A DNA stretch of 64,000 nt from Phaeovulum molybdatiresistens (lineage in GTDB: Bacteria; Pseudomonadota; Alphaproteobacteria; Rhodobacterales; Rhodobacteraceae), in the NCBI RefSeq assembly GCF_023544865.1, contig NZ_JAMJFX010000008.1, positions 62,001 to 126,000 on the forward strand, in the 5' to 3' direction. The position numbers and the translations under genes are program-made. The notes below the pieces were generated by a model, which did not search any database, was not told the DNA's origin, and worked only from the letters and a program-made list of their open reading frames with translations. Below, in pieces: positions 42,456 to 51,425 of the stretch. The stretch's first letter is position 1, and every line of letters begins with the position of its first letter.

Positions 42456-44117
42456 ATGGACGCGGATTATGTGATCGTAGGCGCAGGCTCGGCCGGGGCG
42501 GCGCTGGGCTATCGGCTGGCGCAGGCCGGGCGCCGGGTCATCATCATCGAGCACGGGGGCAGCGATGCGGGCCCCTTTATCCAGATGCCTGCGGCGCTGT
42601 CCTATCCGATGAATATGGGGATCTATGACTGGGGGTTCCGGACCGAGCCTGAGCCGCATCTGGGCGGGCGTCGGCTGGCCACCCCCCGGGGCAAGGTGAT
42701 CGGGGGGTCGTCCTCGATCAACGGGATGGTCTATGTGCGTGGTCATGCCCGCGATTTCGACCAGTGGGCCGAACTGGGGGCGGCGGGTTGGGCCTATGCC
42801 GATGTGCTGCCCTATTTTCGGCGGATGGAACATTGGCATGGCGCGCGTGATGGCGCCGATCCGGTCTGGCGCGGGCAGGCCGGGCCGCTGCATGTGACCC
42901 GCGGGCCGCGGGCGAACCCGTTGTTCGGTGCCTTCATCGCGGCGGGGCAGCAGGCGGGCTATCCGGTGACGGCGGATTACAATGGCCATCAGCAGGAAGG
43001 CTTCGGCCCGATGGAGGCCACGATCTGGCGCGGGCGGCGCTGGTCGGCGGCCAATGCCTATCTGCGCCCCGCGCTGAAGGGCGGCAACCTGACCATCCGG
43101 CGCGGATTTGCACGGCGCGTGGTGATCGAGGGGGGCCGGGCGGTGGGGGTCGAGATCGCGCGGGGCAGCGGCGCGGTGGAGGTGGTGCGCGCCCGCGCCG
43201 AGGTCATTCTGGCCGCCAGCGCGATCAACACGCCCAAGCTGCTGATGCTGTCGGGGATCGGTCCTGCGGCGCATCTGGCCGAACACGGGATCGGGGTGCT
43301 GGCCGACCGGCCCGGGGTCGGAGCCAATCTGCAGGACCATCTGGAAATCTACATGCAGTTTGCCGCGGCGCAGCCGGTGACGCTTTATAAATACTGGAAC
43401 CTGTGGGGCAAGGCGCTGATCGGGGCGCAATGGCTGTTCACAGGGCGGGGGCTGGGGGCGTCGAACCAGTTTGAGGCCTGTGGCTTCATCCGGTCGGCTG
43501 CCGGGGTGGATTATCCCGACATCCAGTATCATTTCCTGCCGATCGCCGTGCGCTATGATGGCCGGGCCGCAGCCGAGGGGCATGGCTTTCAGGCCCATGT
43601 CGGGCCGATGCGGTCGAAATCGCGCGGGGCGGTGACGCTGCGCAGTGCCGATGCGGGCGCGGCGCCGGTGATCCGCTTCAACTACATGTCCCATCCCGAT
43701 GACTGGGAGGAGTTTCGCCGCTGTGTGCGCCTGACGCGCGAGATCTTTGCCCAGCCTGCGATGGCCGCCCATGTCCGGCGGGAAATCCAGCCCGGCGTGG
43801 ATGTGCAGACCGATGACCAGATCGACGCCTTCATCCGCGAACATGCCGAAAGCGCCTATCACCCCTGCGGCACGGCGCGGATCGGTCGGGCCGACGACCC
43901 GATGGCCGTGGTCGACCCCGAGTTGCGCGTGATCGGGGTTGCGGGGCTGCGCGTGGCCGACAGTTCGGTCTTTCCGCGCATCACCAACGGCAATCTGAAT
44001 GCGCCCTCGATCATGGTGGGGGAAAAAGCGGCGGATCATATTCTAGGGCGGGGCATGCTGCCGCCGGACCCTGCCGAACCCTGGCTGCACCCGCGTTGGC
44101 AGATCGCGCAGCGTTAA
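42456..44117 (+). CDS. betA: Choline dehydrogenase
   Basis: A 553-residue GMC oxidoreductase. FAD-binding [20 protein letters not shown] is at the start, the GMC signature [24 protein letters not shown] near residue 80-100, catalytic His in [13 protein letters not shown] and the terminal [21 protein letters not shown]. It oxidises choline to betaine aldehyde at the membrane with an electron-transport acceptor. It lies 71 bp after betB. Confidence 0.95.
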   Translation: MDADYVIVGAGSAGAALGYRLAQAGRRVIIIEHGGSDAGPFIQMPAALSYPMNMGIYDWGFRTEPEPHLGGRRLATPRGKVIGGSSSINGMVYVRGHARDFDQWAELGAAGWAYADVLPYFRRMEHWHGARDGADPVWRGQAGPLHVTRGPRANPLFGAFIAAGQQAGYPVTADYNGHQQEGFGPMEATIWRGRRWSAANAYLRPALKGGNLTIRRGFARRVVIEGGRAVGVEIARGSGAVEVVRARAEVILAASAINTPKLLMLSGIGPAAHLAEHGIGVLADRPGVGANLQDHLEIYMQFAAAQPVTLYKYWNLWGKALIGAQWLFTGRGLGASNQFEACGFIRSAAGVDYPDIQYHFLPIAVRYDGRAAAEGHGFQAHVGPMRSKSRGAVTLRSADAGAAPVIRFNYMSHPDDWEEFRRCVRLTREIFAQPAMAAHVRREIQPGVDVQTDDQIDAFIREHAESAYHPCGTARIGRADDPMAVVDPELRVIGVAGLRVADSSVFPRITNGNLNAPSIMVGEKAADHILGRGMLPPDPAEPWLHPRWQIAQR

Positions 44118-44171
44118 GGTTGCCCCACAAAATCGCTTGCCCGAACGTGGCCGATCCACCATATCTTGGGC

Positions 44172-44822
44172 ATGTTAAGGATATGTTCACTTCTCGTTCT
44201 GCTGGCGGCGCCGGTTGCGGCGCAAAGCCTTTCGGGCCCCGCGCGGGTGATTGATGGCGATACGCTGGATATCGCGGGCGAGCGCATTCGCCTGTTCGGC
44301 ATCGATGCGCCCGAGGCCGGGCAGGCCTGTCAGGATGGGGCCGGGCGCGCCTGGGATTGCGGCGGCCATGCCACCGCGCGGCTGCAGGCGCTGGCCGTGG
44401 GCCAGGTGCGGTGCGAGCTGCGCGATCAGGATCGCTATGGCCGACTGGTGGCGCGCTGCACCGCGGGCGGGATCGATCTGGCCGGGGCGCTGGTCGCGGA
44501 AGGCGCGGCCTTTGCCTATGAACGCTATTCGCGCGACTATCTGGACGCCGAGGCGCGCGTGCGGGCCGCGGGGCGGGGCATCTGGTCGGGCCCGGCCGAA
44601 CGCCCGCATCTGGCGCGTGCGCGCGCAGGGACCGATCCGGGCGCCGCCGCTGCCACCGGGGGCTGTGCGATCAAGGGCAATATCTCGGAACGCGGGCGGA
44701 TCTACCACCTGCCGGGCACCCGCGCCTATGCCGCGACCCGCATCAACGAGGCACGGGGTGAACGTTGGTTCTGTTCGCAGGCCGAAGCGCGCGCCGCGGG
44801 CTGGCGTCCGGCGGGCGGGTGA
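44172..44822 (+). CDS. Exported thermonuclease (SNase-like) protein
   Basis: A 216-residue protein with a signal peptide (MLRICSLLVLLAAPVAAQ). The SNase domain is at ~23-135: ARVIDGDTLDIAGERIRLFGIDAPEAGQACQ and DQDRYGRLVARCTAGG. Residues equivalent to staphylococcal nuclease Arg35, Glu43 and Arg87 are present, as is the Ca2+ Asp of DGDT. A C-terminal domain with Cys (GCAIKGNISERGRIYHLPG ... WFCSQAEARAAGWRPA) is a known add-on in these nucleases. The ATG at 44172 is preferred over TTG 44166. Confidence 0.9.
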   Translation: MLRICSLLVLLAAPVAAQSLSGPARVIDGDTLDIAGERIRLFGIDAPEAGQACQDGAGRAWDCGGHATARLQALAVGQVRCELRDQDRYGRLVARCTAGGIDLAGALVAEGAAFAYERYSRDYLDAEARVRAAGRGIWSGPAERPHLARARAGTDPGAAAATGGCAIKGNISERGRIYHLPGTRAYAATRINEARGERWFCSQAEARAAGWRPAGG

Positions 44823-44905
44823 ATTACAGGACGGTTTGATCCGGGTCAAAGTCGGTGGCGATTCCCGCCGCTAGGCTTTGGCCGAACAGTGAAAGGGAGA
44901 CAGAC

Positions 44906-45142
44906 ATGTCCAATACGCCGCATACGCTTCAGGATGAATTTCCGACCCAGATGGACAAGATCCATGAGATGAAAGTGTCCAACGCGCATTTCGCCCGCCT
45001 TCTGGAAGAATATGACGAGCTGAACGACAAGGTTCACCGCGCCGAAACCCTGGTCGAGCCGATGGAACAGCTGGCCGAGGTCGAGCTGCGCAAGAAGCGC
45101 GCCCTTGTGAAGGATGAAATCGCGCGGATGCTGTCGGCCTGA
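44906..45142 (+). CDS. DUF465 (YdcH-like) small coiled protein
   Basis: A 78-residue all-helical protein. It contains HEMKVSNAHFARLLEEYDELNDKVHRAE and the terminal LRKKRALVKDEIARML, the DUF465 pattern. The function is unknown; it is cytoplasmic. An AAGGGAGA RBS lies before ATG 44906. An intrinsic terminator follows. Confidence 0.9.
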   Translation: MSNTPHTLQDEFPTQMDKIHEMKVSNAHFARLLEEYDELNDKVHRAETLVEPMEQLAEVELRKKRALVKDEIARMLSA

Positions 45143-45187
45143 ACGGCCCCGTCGCGCAGATCGTCGCAAAGATGAAGATCGCCGATC

Positions 45188-45212
45188 AAGCCCCCGAAAC
45201 CGGGGGCTTTTT
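45188..45212 (+). terminator. Intrinsic terminator of the DUF465 gene
   Basis: AAGCCCCCG (45188-45196) pairs with CGGGGGCTT (45201-45209) across AAAC, with the T-run at 45208-45212. It touches the convergent pccR stop codon. Confidence 0.88.
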
Positions 45213-46606
45213 CATGCAATGTCATAGGGCAGGGTGCCGCGATGGTCGGGGTCCACGTGCAGCCGGCGTTCCAGCGGCGGCACCGCACGCTGATGGCAAT
45301 CCTTGCGCTCGCAGATGCGGCAGGAAATGCCGATCGGCTGATAGGCGCGCGGGTTGGTCACGTCCAGATCGTCGGCATAGACCAGACCCTTGGCATGGCT
45401 GATCTCACACCCCAGGCAAATCGCAAAGCGGCGCACGGGGGCGTGGAATGACCCCCCGGATTTCGACACATCGCGCGATATGCACAGATAGCGCACCCCA
45501 TCAGGGGTCTCGGCCAGCTGGCGCAGGAACCGGCCCGGCATTTCAAAGGCCTGATGCACGTTCCACAGCGGGCAGGCGCCGCCGAAGCGGGCGAATTGCA
45601 GCCGCGTGGCGGAATGGCGCTTGGTGATGGTGCCGGCCTGATCGACGCGGACGAAGAAGAAGGGAATGCCCTTGGCCCCGGGCCGCTGCAGCGTGGACAG
45701 GCGATGCGCCACCTGTTCGTAGGAGGCGCCGAACAGGTCGGTCAGCCGTTCCAGATCGTGGCGGGTGTCCAGCGCGGCCTGCTGGAACGCGCGATAGGGC
45801 AGCAGAGCCGCGCCCGCGAAATAATTGGCCAACCCGATCTTGGCGATGGCGCGCGCGGTGTCGGATTGAAACCGCGCCAGGTCCAGCGTCGCCTCCAGCA
45901 GGTCGTTCTGGGTCAGCAGCGCGACCTGATGCAACAGCTGGAATGACTGGGTCGCGCGGTCGGCGCGGGCGGAAATGCGGATCTGCTTGCCGTCGCGCGC
46001 GCGCAGCCCGTCGATGTTGGAAAACTGCACCTCATAGCCACGCGCCAGCAACGCCTCGGTGGCGCGCTGAACCGGGTCAAGCCGTTGACCGCCCGGGCAG
46101 GAAAAATGTTCCGCCGCGCGGTCGACCGCATCGATGTAATTGTCGCAATAGTGAAAGAAGTCGCGCACCTCTTCCCAGGGGCTGACGATCGTTTGCGCGC
46201 CTTCGCGGCCCAGGGCCTCATCCAGGGATGCCAGCCGTTCATGCGCCTGGCTATAGGCCCGGTGCAGTTCCAGAAAGGCCCGCGCCAGCGCCGGCGCGTT
46301 CGAGGCTGCCAGCCGCAGATCCGCCAGCGGCGGGGCCGCATCGGCAAAGACCGGATCGGCCAGCGCCTCGCGCATGTCCGACACCAGCCGCTCGGCATCG
46401 CCCGTGGACAGTTCGGTCACATCCAGCCCGAATTCCCCCGCCAGCGCCAGAACGACCGCCGCGGAAACGGGGCGGTGGTTGTTCTCCATCTGGTTCAGAT
46501 AGGGCAGTGATACACCCAGCCGGTCGGCAAAGACCTTTTGCGTCAGCCCAAGGCGCGCCCGCGTTTCCCGCAGTTTCACCCCGGCATACAATTTCTGCGT
46601 GGCCAT
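45212..46606 (-). CDS. pccR: Short-chain acyl-CoA regulator PccR
   Basis: A 464-residue ScfR-family regulator. The XRE HTH is at residues ~8-62 (KLRETRARLGLTQKVFADRL, LPYLNQMENNHRPVS). A long middle region is of IrrE/DUF955-like character (IGLANYFAGAALLPYRAFQQAA). The C-terminal Cys-rich part has CLGCEISHAK and CRICERKDCHQRA. In R. sphaeroides PccR activates pccB on propionate or acetate and senses acyl-CoA. Two perfect TTTGCAAA words stand in its own promoter. ATG 46606 begins MATQKLYAGVK; an earlier in-frame start adds six residues only. Confidence 0.9.
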   Translation of the reverse strand: MATQKLYAGVKLRETRARLGLTQKVFADRLGVSLPYLNQMENNHRPVSAAVVLALAGEFGLDVTELSTGDAERLVSDMREALADPVFADAAPPLADLRLAASNAPALARAFLELHRAYSQAHERLASLDEALGREGAQTIVSPWEEVRDFFHYCDNYIDAVDRAAEHFSCPGGQRLDPVQRATEALLARGYEVQFSNIDGLRARDGKQIRISARADRATQSFQLLHQVALLTQNDLLEATLDLARFQSDTARAIAKIGLANYFAGAALLPYRAFQQAALDTRHDLERLTDLFGASYEQVAHRLSTLQRPGAKGIPFFFVRVDQAGTITKRHSATRLQFARFGGACPLWNVHQAFEMPGRFLRQLAETPDGVRYLCISRDVSKSGGSFHAPVRRFAICLGCEISHAKGLVYADDLDVTNPRAYQPIGISCRICERKDCHQRAVPPLERRLHVDPDHRGTLPYDIA

Positions 46607-46617
46607 GATGCGCCCCC

Positions 46618-46645
46618 TTTGCAAAGCGCATCTAATCTTTGCAAA
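46618..46645. promoter_or_regulatory. Two TTTGCAAA sites in the pccR promoter
   Basis: TTTGCAAA at 46618-46625 and 46638-46645, both perfect palindromes, starts 20 bp apart. One lies between the predicted -35 and -10 boxes, the other near the start of transcription. The position suggests negative autoregulation. TTTGCAAA words are reported as the PccR target in R. sphaeroides. Confidence 0.75.
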
Positions 46646-46658
46646 GCGCGCGCGTCAA
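46629..46658 (-). promoter_or_regulatory. Predicted pccR promoter
   Basis: Minus strand: TTGACG (46658-46653), an 18-bp spacer and TAGATG (46634-46629). The spacer contains a complete TTTGCAAA. Confidence 0.55.
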
Positions 46659-47857
46659 ACCCCCAGTTGCGCGCGCCGCCGCATCACCCACAGAATTGCC
46701 AGCACCGAGGCCGCCGAAGACAGCGTCATCAGAACGATCAACACCATCGCCCCGCTGCCCGGCCCCAGCATCGCGCCCGCCAGCGCCGAAAGCGCCGCGC
46801 CGCCGCCGATCGTCAGCGTCCCCGCCAGCCCCGAGGCCGTGCCTGCCAATTCCGGCCGTATCGCCATCAGTCCCGCATTGGCTGAAGGCAGCGCCAGCCC
46901 GTTGCCGATCCCGGTCACTCCCACAGCACCGAAAAAGATCAGCGGATGTGACATGCCCAAGGTCTCCAATCCTATCGCCAAACTCAGGGCCAAGGTTGCC
47001 ACCAGCGTGCCCGCCAACACCATCTTGTCGGTGCCGACGTGCTTGGCAAATCGCCCCGACAAGAAACTGCCCATTGCGTAACCCAGCGCCGGCAGCGCAA
47101 AGTAATAGCCCACCTGCGCCGGGCTCAGCCCGAAGACCTGCGTACCGACAAAGGGCGCGCCCCCCAGATAGGCAAAGAACAGCCCCGAGGCGAAAACCGA
47201 TGACAGGCAATAGCCCCAGAACCGCCGCGATCGCAGCAGGATTGGATATTGCCGCGCCTGTTCGGCAAAGGACACGCCGCCGCGACGTGTCGTCTCGCCC
47301 ATATCGCCCCAGACAAGACCCAGCGTCGCGCAACCGAATAACAACAGAAATACGAAATTCGCCTGCCATCCGATTGCCTCATCCAACGCCCCGCCGATTA
47401 CCGGGCCGACCATCGGCACCATCGCTATTCCCATTGTGACATAGCCGATCATCGAGGCCGCCTCGGCCTCCGGCACCATGTCGCGTACCACCGCGCGTGA
47501 CAGCACGAAGGTCGTGGCCACCACCGCCTGCATCAGTCGGAACCCCAAAAACATCCCCGCACTGGGCGCCAGCAAGGTGCCCAGCGTTGCCAGCAAAAAG
47601 ACCACTAGGGCGGCCATCACCACACGCCGCCGCCCGAAGCGGTCCGAAATTGGCCCGACCAGCAGCTGCATCACCGCCGACACCGCCAGATAGGCCGACA
47701 CCGACAGCTGCATCAGCGCATAATCCACGCCGAAATGCGCTGCCATCCCCGGCAGCGAGGGCAAGAACATGTTCAGCGACAGTGCCGCCAGCCCCGCGAT
47801 CAGCACCAGGGTCACGATATGGGGCGGGCTCTGCCGGTCAAGAAAGGTCGTATGCAT
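46655..47857 (-). CDS. MFS multidrug efflux permease (Bcr/CflA type)
   Basis: 400 residues with twelve helices. Marks: NMFLPSLPGMAAHFG after helix 1, QLLVGPISDRFGRRRVVM (the MFS motif A loop) and RDMVPEAEAASMIGYVTMGIAMVPMVGPVIGG (motif C, drug:proton antiporters). It belongs to the 12-TMS Bcr/CflA group; the substrate is unknown. It lies upstream of pccR on the same strand, but pccR has its own promoter over the MFS stop. By eye A/T-ending codons are a little commoner than in neighbours. Confidence 0.9.
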   Translation of the reverse strand: MHTTFLDRQSPPHIVTLVLIAGLAALSLNMFLPSLPGMAAHFGVDYALMQLSVSAYLAVSAVMQLLVGPISDRFGRRRVVMAALVVFLLATLGTLLAPSAGMFLGFRLMQAVVATTFVLSRAVVRDMVPEAEAASMIGYVTMGIAMVPMVGPVIGGALDEAIGWQANFVFLLLFGCATLGLVWGDMGETTRRGGVSFAEQARQYPILLRSRRFWGYCLSSVFASGLFFAYLGGAPFVGTQVFGLSPAQVGYYFALPALGYAMGSFLSGRFAKHVGTDKMVLAGTLVATLALSLAIGLETLGMSHPLIFFGAVGVTGIGNGLALPSANAGLMAIRPELAGTASGLAGTLTIGGGAALSALAGAMLGPGSGAMVLIVLMTLSSAASVLAILWVMRRRAQLGV

Positions 47858-47928
47858 GCAAAATCGCTAGGCCCGCGACGCGGCCTTGTCTACAAAGAAA
47901 TGTATCGGTGGCATTTTCCCCGCCCGCT

Positions 47929-47994
47929 CCCCTTCGGCTTTGCGAAAATATCCCGGGGGTGAGGCGCGGCACGCGCCGAGGGGGCAGCGCCCCC
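47929..47994. repeat. Dispersed intergenic repeat, copy 7
   Basis: Reversed core (CCCCTTCGGCTTTGCGAAAA then TATCCCGGGGGT) at 47929-47960 and hairpin GGGGGC-AGC-GCCCCC at 47980-47994. Read on the minus strand it follows the DUF486 stop: hairpin first, then core. Confidence 0.7.
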
Positions 47995-48003
47995 TTGGCC
48001 CGC

Positions 48004-48354
48004 TTAGCCCCAGTCGTGAAAGATGAACCAGGCCCCGGCGGCGATCAGCGCGAAACCCACGCCATGCTGCCAGGTGATCGGCTCTTTCAGATAGGCCCAG
48101 GAAAACACCGCAAAGACCGACAGGGTGATCACTTCCTGGATCGTCTTCAGCTGCACGGCGGAAAAATGCCCGTGTCCGATCCGGTTCGCGGGCACCTGCA
48201 GCATGTATTCGAAAAAGGCGATGCCCCAGCTGACCAGGATCACCGTGATCAGCGGCGCGGTCTTGAATTTCAGGTGCCCATACCAGGCGAAGGTCATGAA
48301 GATGTTCGAGGCAACCAGCAGCAGGATGGTCAGAATCGGGGCAGAAATCGGCAT
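48004..48354 (-). CDS. DUF486 (DMT-like) membrane protein
   Basis: A 116-residue protein with four helices: ILTILLLVASNIFMTFAWYGHL, ITVILVSWGIAFFEYMLQVPANRIG, LKTIQEVITLSVFAVFSWAYL and HGVGFALIAAGAWFIF. FMTFAWYGHLK and VPANRIGHGHFS are diagnostic for DUF486. The fold is that of small multidrug-resistance/DMT proteins; the function is unknown. The start at 48354 omits a soluble N-terminal extension that would run through the pccB promoter. Confidence 0.9.
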   Translation of the reverse strand: MPISAPILTILLLVASNIFMTFAWYGHLKFKTAPLITVILVSWGIAFFEYMLQVPANRIGHGHFSAVQLKTIQEVITLSVFAVFSWAYLKEPITWQHGVGFALIAAGAWFIFHDWG

Positions 48355-48426
48355 GGCGAACTCCGTGACGCGCCCTGCCTGCCTAGCGCCGCCGGGTCCG
48401 GCGATCCAGCGTGATCCTGGCTGGAA

Positions 48427-48497
48427 TTTGCAGTGTTGCAATTCGCACTGCGCGCCTTGCCAACTATTTGCAAATTTACGCAAATCCGCTTTGTAAC
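48427..48497. promoter_or_regulatory. Cluster of TTTGCAAA-like PccR sites upstream of pccB
   Basis: One perfect TTTGCAAA (48467-48474) followed 2 bp later by TACGCAAA (48477-48484). Weaker matches are TTTGCAGT (48427), GTTGCAAT (48435) and TTTGTAAC (48490-48497). The perfect word lies 68 bp before the pccB ATG, as expected for activator binding near -35. Confidence 0.7.
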
Positions 48498-48541
48498 AAT
48501 CTTGCGTGGGTATAGGGTGCCCCAAACCGTCGGAGGGGACC

Positions 48542-50074
48542 ATGAAAGACATCCTGAACGAGCTTGAAGACCGTCGCGCCCAGGCGCGCCTTGGTGGCGG
48601 TCAGCGCCGGATCGATGCGCAGCATGCCCGCGGCAAGCTGACCGCGCGCGAACGCATCGAACTCTTGCTCGACGAAGGCTCGTTCGAGGAATTCGACATG
48701 TTCGTCGCCCATCGCTGCACCGATTTCGGGATGCAGGATGATCGCCCCTCGGGCGACGGGGTGGTGACGGGCTGGGGCACGATCAACGGCCGCATGGTCT
48801 ATGTGTTTTCGCAGGACTTCACCGTCTTCGGCGGCTCGCTGTCGGAAACCCATGCGCAGAAGATCTGCAAGATCATGGATATGGCCGTGCAGAACGGCGC
48901 GCCGGTGATCGGCATCAACGATTCGGGCGGCGCGCGGATCCAGGAAGGCGTGGCCAGCCTTGCCGGCTATGCCGAGGTGTTCCAGCGCAACATCATGGCC
49001 TCGGGCGTGGTGCCGCAGATTTCGCTGATCATGGGCCCCTGCGCGGGCGGCGCGGTCTATTCGCCGGCGATGACCGACTTCATCTTCATGGTCAAGGACA
49101 CGTCCTACATGTTCGTGACCGGCCCCGACGTGGTCAAGACCGTCACGAATGAGATCGTCACCGCCGAGGAACTGGGCGGCGCCTCGACCCATACCAAGAA
49201 ATCCTCGGTCGCCGACGGCGCCTTTGAAAACGACGTCGAGGCCCTGGCCGAGGCGCGTCGCCTGTTCGACTTCCTGCCGCTGAACAACCGCGAAAAGGCC
49301 CCGGTGCGCCCCTTCTTTGACGATCCGGCGCGGATCGAGGAAAGCCTGGATACGCTGGTCCCTTCGAACCCGAACCAGCCCTATGACATGAAAGAGCTGA
49401 TCACCAAGATCGCGGATGAGGGCGATTTCTACGAAATTCAAAAGGATTTCGCCGCCAACATCGTGATCGGCTTCATCCGCATCGAAGGCCAGACCGTGGG
49501 CGTCGTCGCCAACCAGCCGATGGTGCTGGCGGGCTGCCTGGATATCGACAGCTCGCGCAAGGCGGCGCGCTTCGTGCGCTTCTGCGACGCGTTCGAAATT
49601 CCGATCCTGACCTTCGTCGACGTGCCGGGCTTCCTGCCGGGCACCAGCCAGGAATATGGCGGCGTCATCAAGCACGGCGCGAAGCTGCTGTTCGCCTATG
49701 GCGAGGCGACGGTGCCGAAGGTCACGGTCATCACCCGCAAGGCCTATGGCGGCGCTTATGACGTTATGGCGTCCAAGCATCTGCGGGGCGATTTCAACTA
49801 TGCCTGGCCCACCGCCGAAATTGCGGTGATGGGCGCCAAGGGCGCGGTGGAAATCCTGTATCGGTCGGAACTGGGCGATGCGGAAAAGATCGCGCAGCGC
49901 ACGCGCGATTATGAAACGCGCTTTGCCAACCCCTTCGTGGCCGCCGAAAAGGGCTTCATCGATGAGGTGATCCAGCCGCGGTCTACCCGCAAGCGGGTCG
50001 CGCGGGCCTTTGCCTCGCTGCGCACCAAGAAGCAATCGAACCCCTGGAAAAAGCACGACAACATTCCGCTGTAA
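48542..50074 (+). CDS. pccB: Propionyl-CoA carboxylase beta subunit
   Basis: A 510-residue carboxyltransferase. The two oxyanion-hole regions are visible: [18 protein letters not shown] with [16 protein letters not shown] in the N-terminal half, and [16 protein letters not shown] with [21 protein letters not shown] in the C-terminal half. It transfers CO2 from biotin on PccA to propionyl-CoA. GGAGGGGA precedes ATG 48542. The DUF6497 gene starts 12 bp after the stop. Confidence 0.97.
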   Translation: MKDILNELEDRRAQARLGGGQRRIDAQHARGKLTARERIELLLDEGSFEEFDMFVAHRCTDFGMQDDRPSGDGVVTGWGTINGRMVYVFSQDFTVFGGSLSETHAQKICKIMDMAVQNGAPVIGINDSGGARIQEGVASLAGYAEVFQRNIMASGVVPQISLIMGPCAGGAVYSPAMTDFIFMVKDTSYMFVTGPDVVKTVTNEIVTAEELGGASTHTKKSSVADGAFENDVEALAEARRLFDFLPLNNREKAPVRPFFDDPARIEESLDTLVPSNPNQPYDMKELITKIADEGDFYEIQKDFAANIVIGFIRIEGQTVGVVANQPMVLAGCLDIDSSRKAARFVRFCDAFEIPILTFVDVPGFLPGTSQEYGGVIKHGAKLLFAYGEATVPKVTVITRKAYGGAYDVMASKHLRGDFNYAWPTAEIAVMGAKGAVEILYRSELGDAEKIAQRTRDYETRFANPFVAAEKGFIDEVIQPRSTRKRVARAFASLRTKKQSNPWKKHDNIPL

Positions 50075-50086
50075 GGGGAACGGGCG

Positions 50087-50491
50087 ATGCGCCGCGGGCA
50101 GGTTCGATTGGCGGTTCTGGTCGCGCTGGGCCTGCCGGTCATGGCCCGCGCCGCCGATCAGATCGTCCTGCCCTCGGGGCAGGCGGTCGCCTGGGTCGAA
50201 ACGGTGCGCGATGCGGCGGGACCGATGGGGCTGACCCTGCGGTTCCGGTTTCTGGCGCCGCAGATCGGTGCGGCCGGCAACATCAGTGCAGAGGAGGCGC
50301 TGGAAGACATGGCTTACCTGTGCGACAGCTTCGTCCTGCCGCGTCTGCCCGACCTGGGGCCGCAGCCCGCCGAGGTCGTGATCTCGCTGTCCGACCGGGC
50401 CTTGGACTTCGGGGCCACCGACCCCGAGGCCGTGCAGTATTTCGAGGCCTTCCGCATCGCCGACGGCGCTTGTGAGCTGGAGTATCTGTGA
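50087..50491 (+). CDS. DUF6497 exported protein
   Basis: A 134-residue protein with a signal peptide (VRLAVLVALGLPVMARA). The mature domain shows VLPSGQAVAWVETVRDAAGPMGLTLRFRF, the acidic EEALEDMAYLCDSFVLPRLPDLGPQPAEVVISLSDR and FEAFRIADGACELEY at the end; its two Cys may pair. I recognise it as the Rhodobacterales DUF6497 family, for which no function is known. It is 12 bp after pccB and probably cotranscribed. Confidence 0.82.
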   Translation: MRRGQVRLAVLVALGLPVMARAADQIVLPSGQAVAWVETVRDAAGPMGLTLRFRFLAPQIGAAGNISAEEALEDMAYLCDSFVLPRLPDLGPQPAEVVISLSDRALDFGATDPEAVQYFEAFRIADGACELEYL

Positions 50492-50699
50492 TGGTCGCGC
50501 GCGCGATTTTCCGCGGCAGGGTGGGGCAGGGTGATGCGGCTTTGCCACATCTTTGCCATCGTGATGATGCCCCCTGTAAGGCGCCTGCGTCGCAGGATAA
50601 ATTGCGCGTGGAACGGTTGATGCCGTTTCGTTTTGCAGACATGCGGCGGGATTCGGACCCACAGGGTTCCGACCTCTCCCGCCGGGACAGGAGATTGAA

Positions 50700-50816
50700 A
50701 TGTCGAAGAAAGCCCTGCTCGCGATCGCCATGGTCGCTTTCGTTGCCGCTTGCGCCCCGAAAGCCGAAGCGCCCGCAGAAGTCAGCGTCGAGCCGACCTA
50801 CACCGGCAAGCTCTGA
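50700..50816 (+). CDS. 38-residue lipoprotein
   Basis: A complete small gene: MSKKALLAIAMVAFVAAC, lipobox VAAC with Cys18, then a short Ala/Pro/Glu-rich tail ending YTGKL. GGACAGGAGATTGAA gives a clear ribosome-binding site, and a perfect 10-bp hairpin follows 8 bp after the stop. The tail is too short for a folded domain. It could act as a lipid-anchored tether or an entericidin-like envelope peptide. Its position within the pcc cluster may be incidental. Confidence 0.72.
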   Translation: MSKKALLAIAMVAFVAACAPKAEAPAEVSVEPTYTGKL

Positions 50817-50824
50817 TACCGGCG

Positions 50825-50850
50825 CGGGGCGGGATCGCTTTCCCGCCCCG
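50825..50850 (+). terminator. G/C hairpin after the 38-residue lipoprotein gene
   Basis: CGGGGCGGGA (50825-50834) pairs perfectly with TCCCGCCCCG (50841-50850), loop TCGCTT. The following bases ATCC lack a T-run, so termination strength is uncertain. Confidence 0.55.
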
Positions 50851-51020
50851 ATCCACCCTTCCTTCGCCCGGTCTCTGTCCGCCGCATCCTGTGGCGCGCG
50901 TCTTTGGTCCGGGTTCATGCGTCGGGGCTGGATGGGTCACGCTGCGGGCGTGCCCTTGCGGCCCGAACGCCCCCGGCCCACCCGCTGCCTGGCCCCGGCC
51001 CTCAGGACACGAGGCCCGTC

Positions 51021-51425
51021 ATGCTGAAGCACCGTGGGTTCCCCGGGCGCCTGCCCGGAACCGATTTCCAATTCGTCATCCGCCGCGCCAACAAGGCCGG
51101 CGCCACCAAGATCATCCGCCGCGAACGCTACAAGGACCGCGCGCCCGCCGACCGGCGTGCCGATGCGGGCTTCATGGCCGCGCTGTGGTCGCATTTCGGC
51201 GAAGAGCCTTTTGAACGCGGCAACCTGGATGCCGGCCGCCTGTCGTGGCTGTTCGGCCGCGAGGTCGTGCCCGCCGAAGAGCCGTTCGATCCCTGTTCCT
51301 ATGACGCGCTTCTGAAGATCGACGTCAAGCGCGCCCAGGCGGCCTTCCCCGAAGTCTTTGCCGACCCCGAGGCCTTCGATTGGGACGATGCCGATGCCGA
51401 TGAGGATGAGGACGACTGGGCATGA
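51021..51425 (+). CDS. Uncharacterised small cytoplasmic protein
   Basis: 134 residues, no signal or membrane segment. The N-terminal half is basic (HRGFPGRLPGTDFQFVIRRANKAGATKIIRRERYKDR). The middle contains FMAALWSHFGEEPFERGNLDAGRLSWLFGREVVP, and the C-terminus is an Asp/Glu tail. I do not recognise the family; the charge split suggests nucleic acid or protein binding. ATG 51021 has GAGG at proper distance. It lies between pccB and pccA. Confidence 0.65.
   Translation: MLKHRGFPGRLPGTDFQFVIRRANKAGATKIIRRERYKDRAPADRRADAGFMAALWSHFGEEPFERGNLDAGRLSWLFGREVVPAEEPFDPCSYDALLKIDVKRAQAAFPEVFADPEAFDWDDADADEDEDDWA

Noticed and set aside
48476..50731. 751-codon minus-strand frame opposite pccB
   Set aside because: Shadow of the highly conserved pccB; composition typical of antisense high-GC frames.
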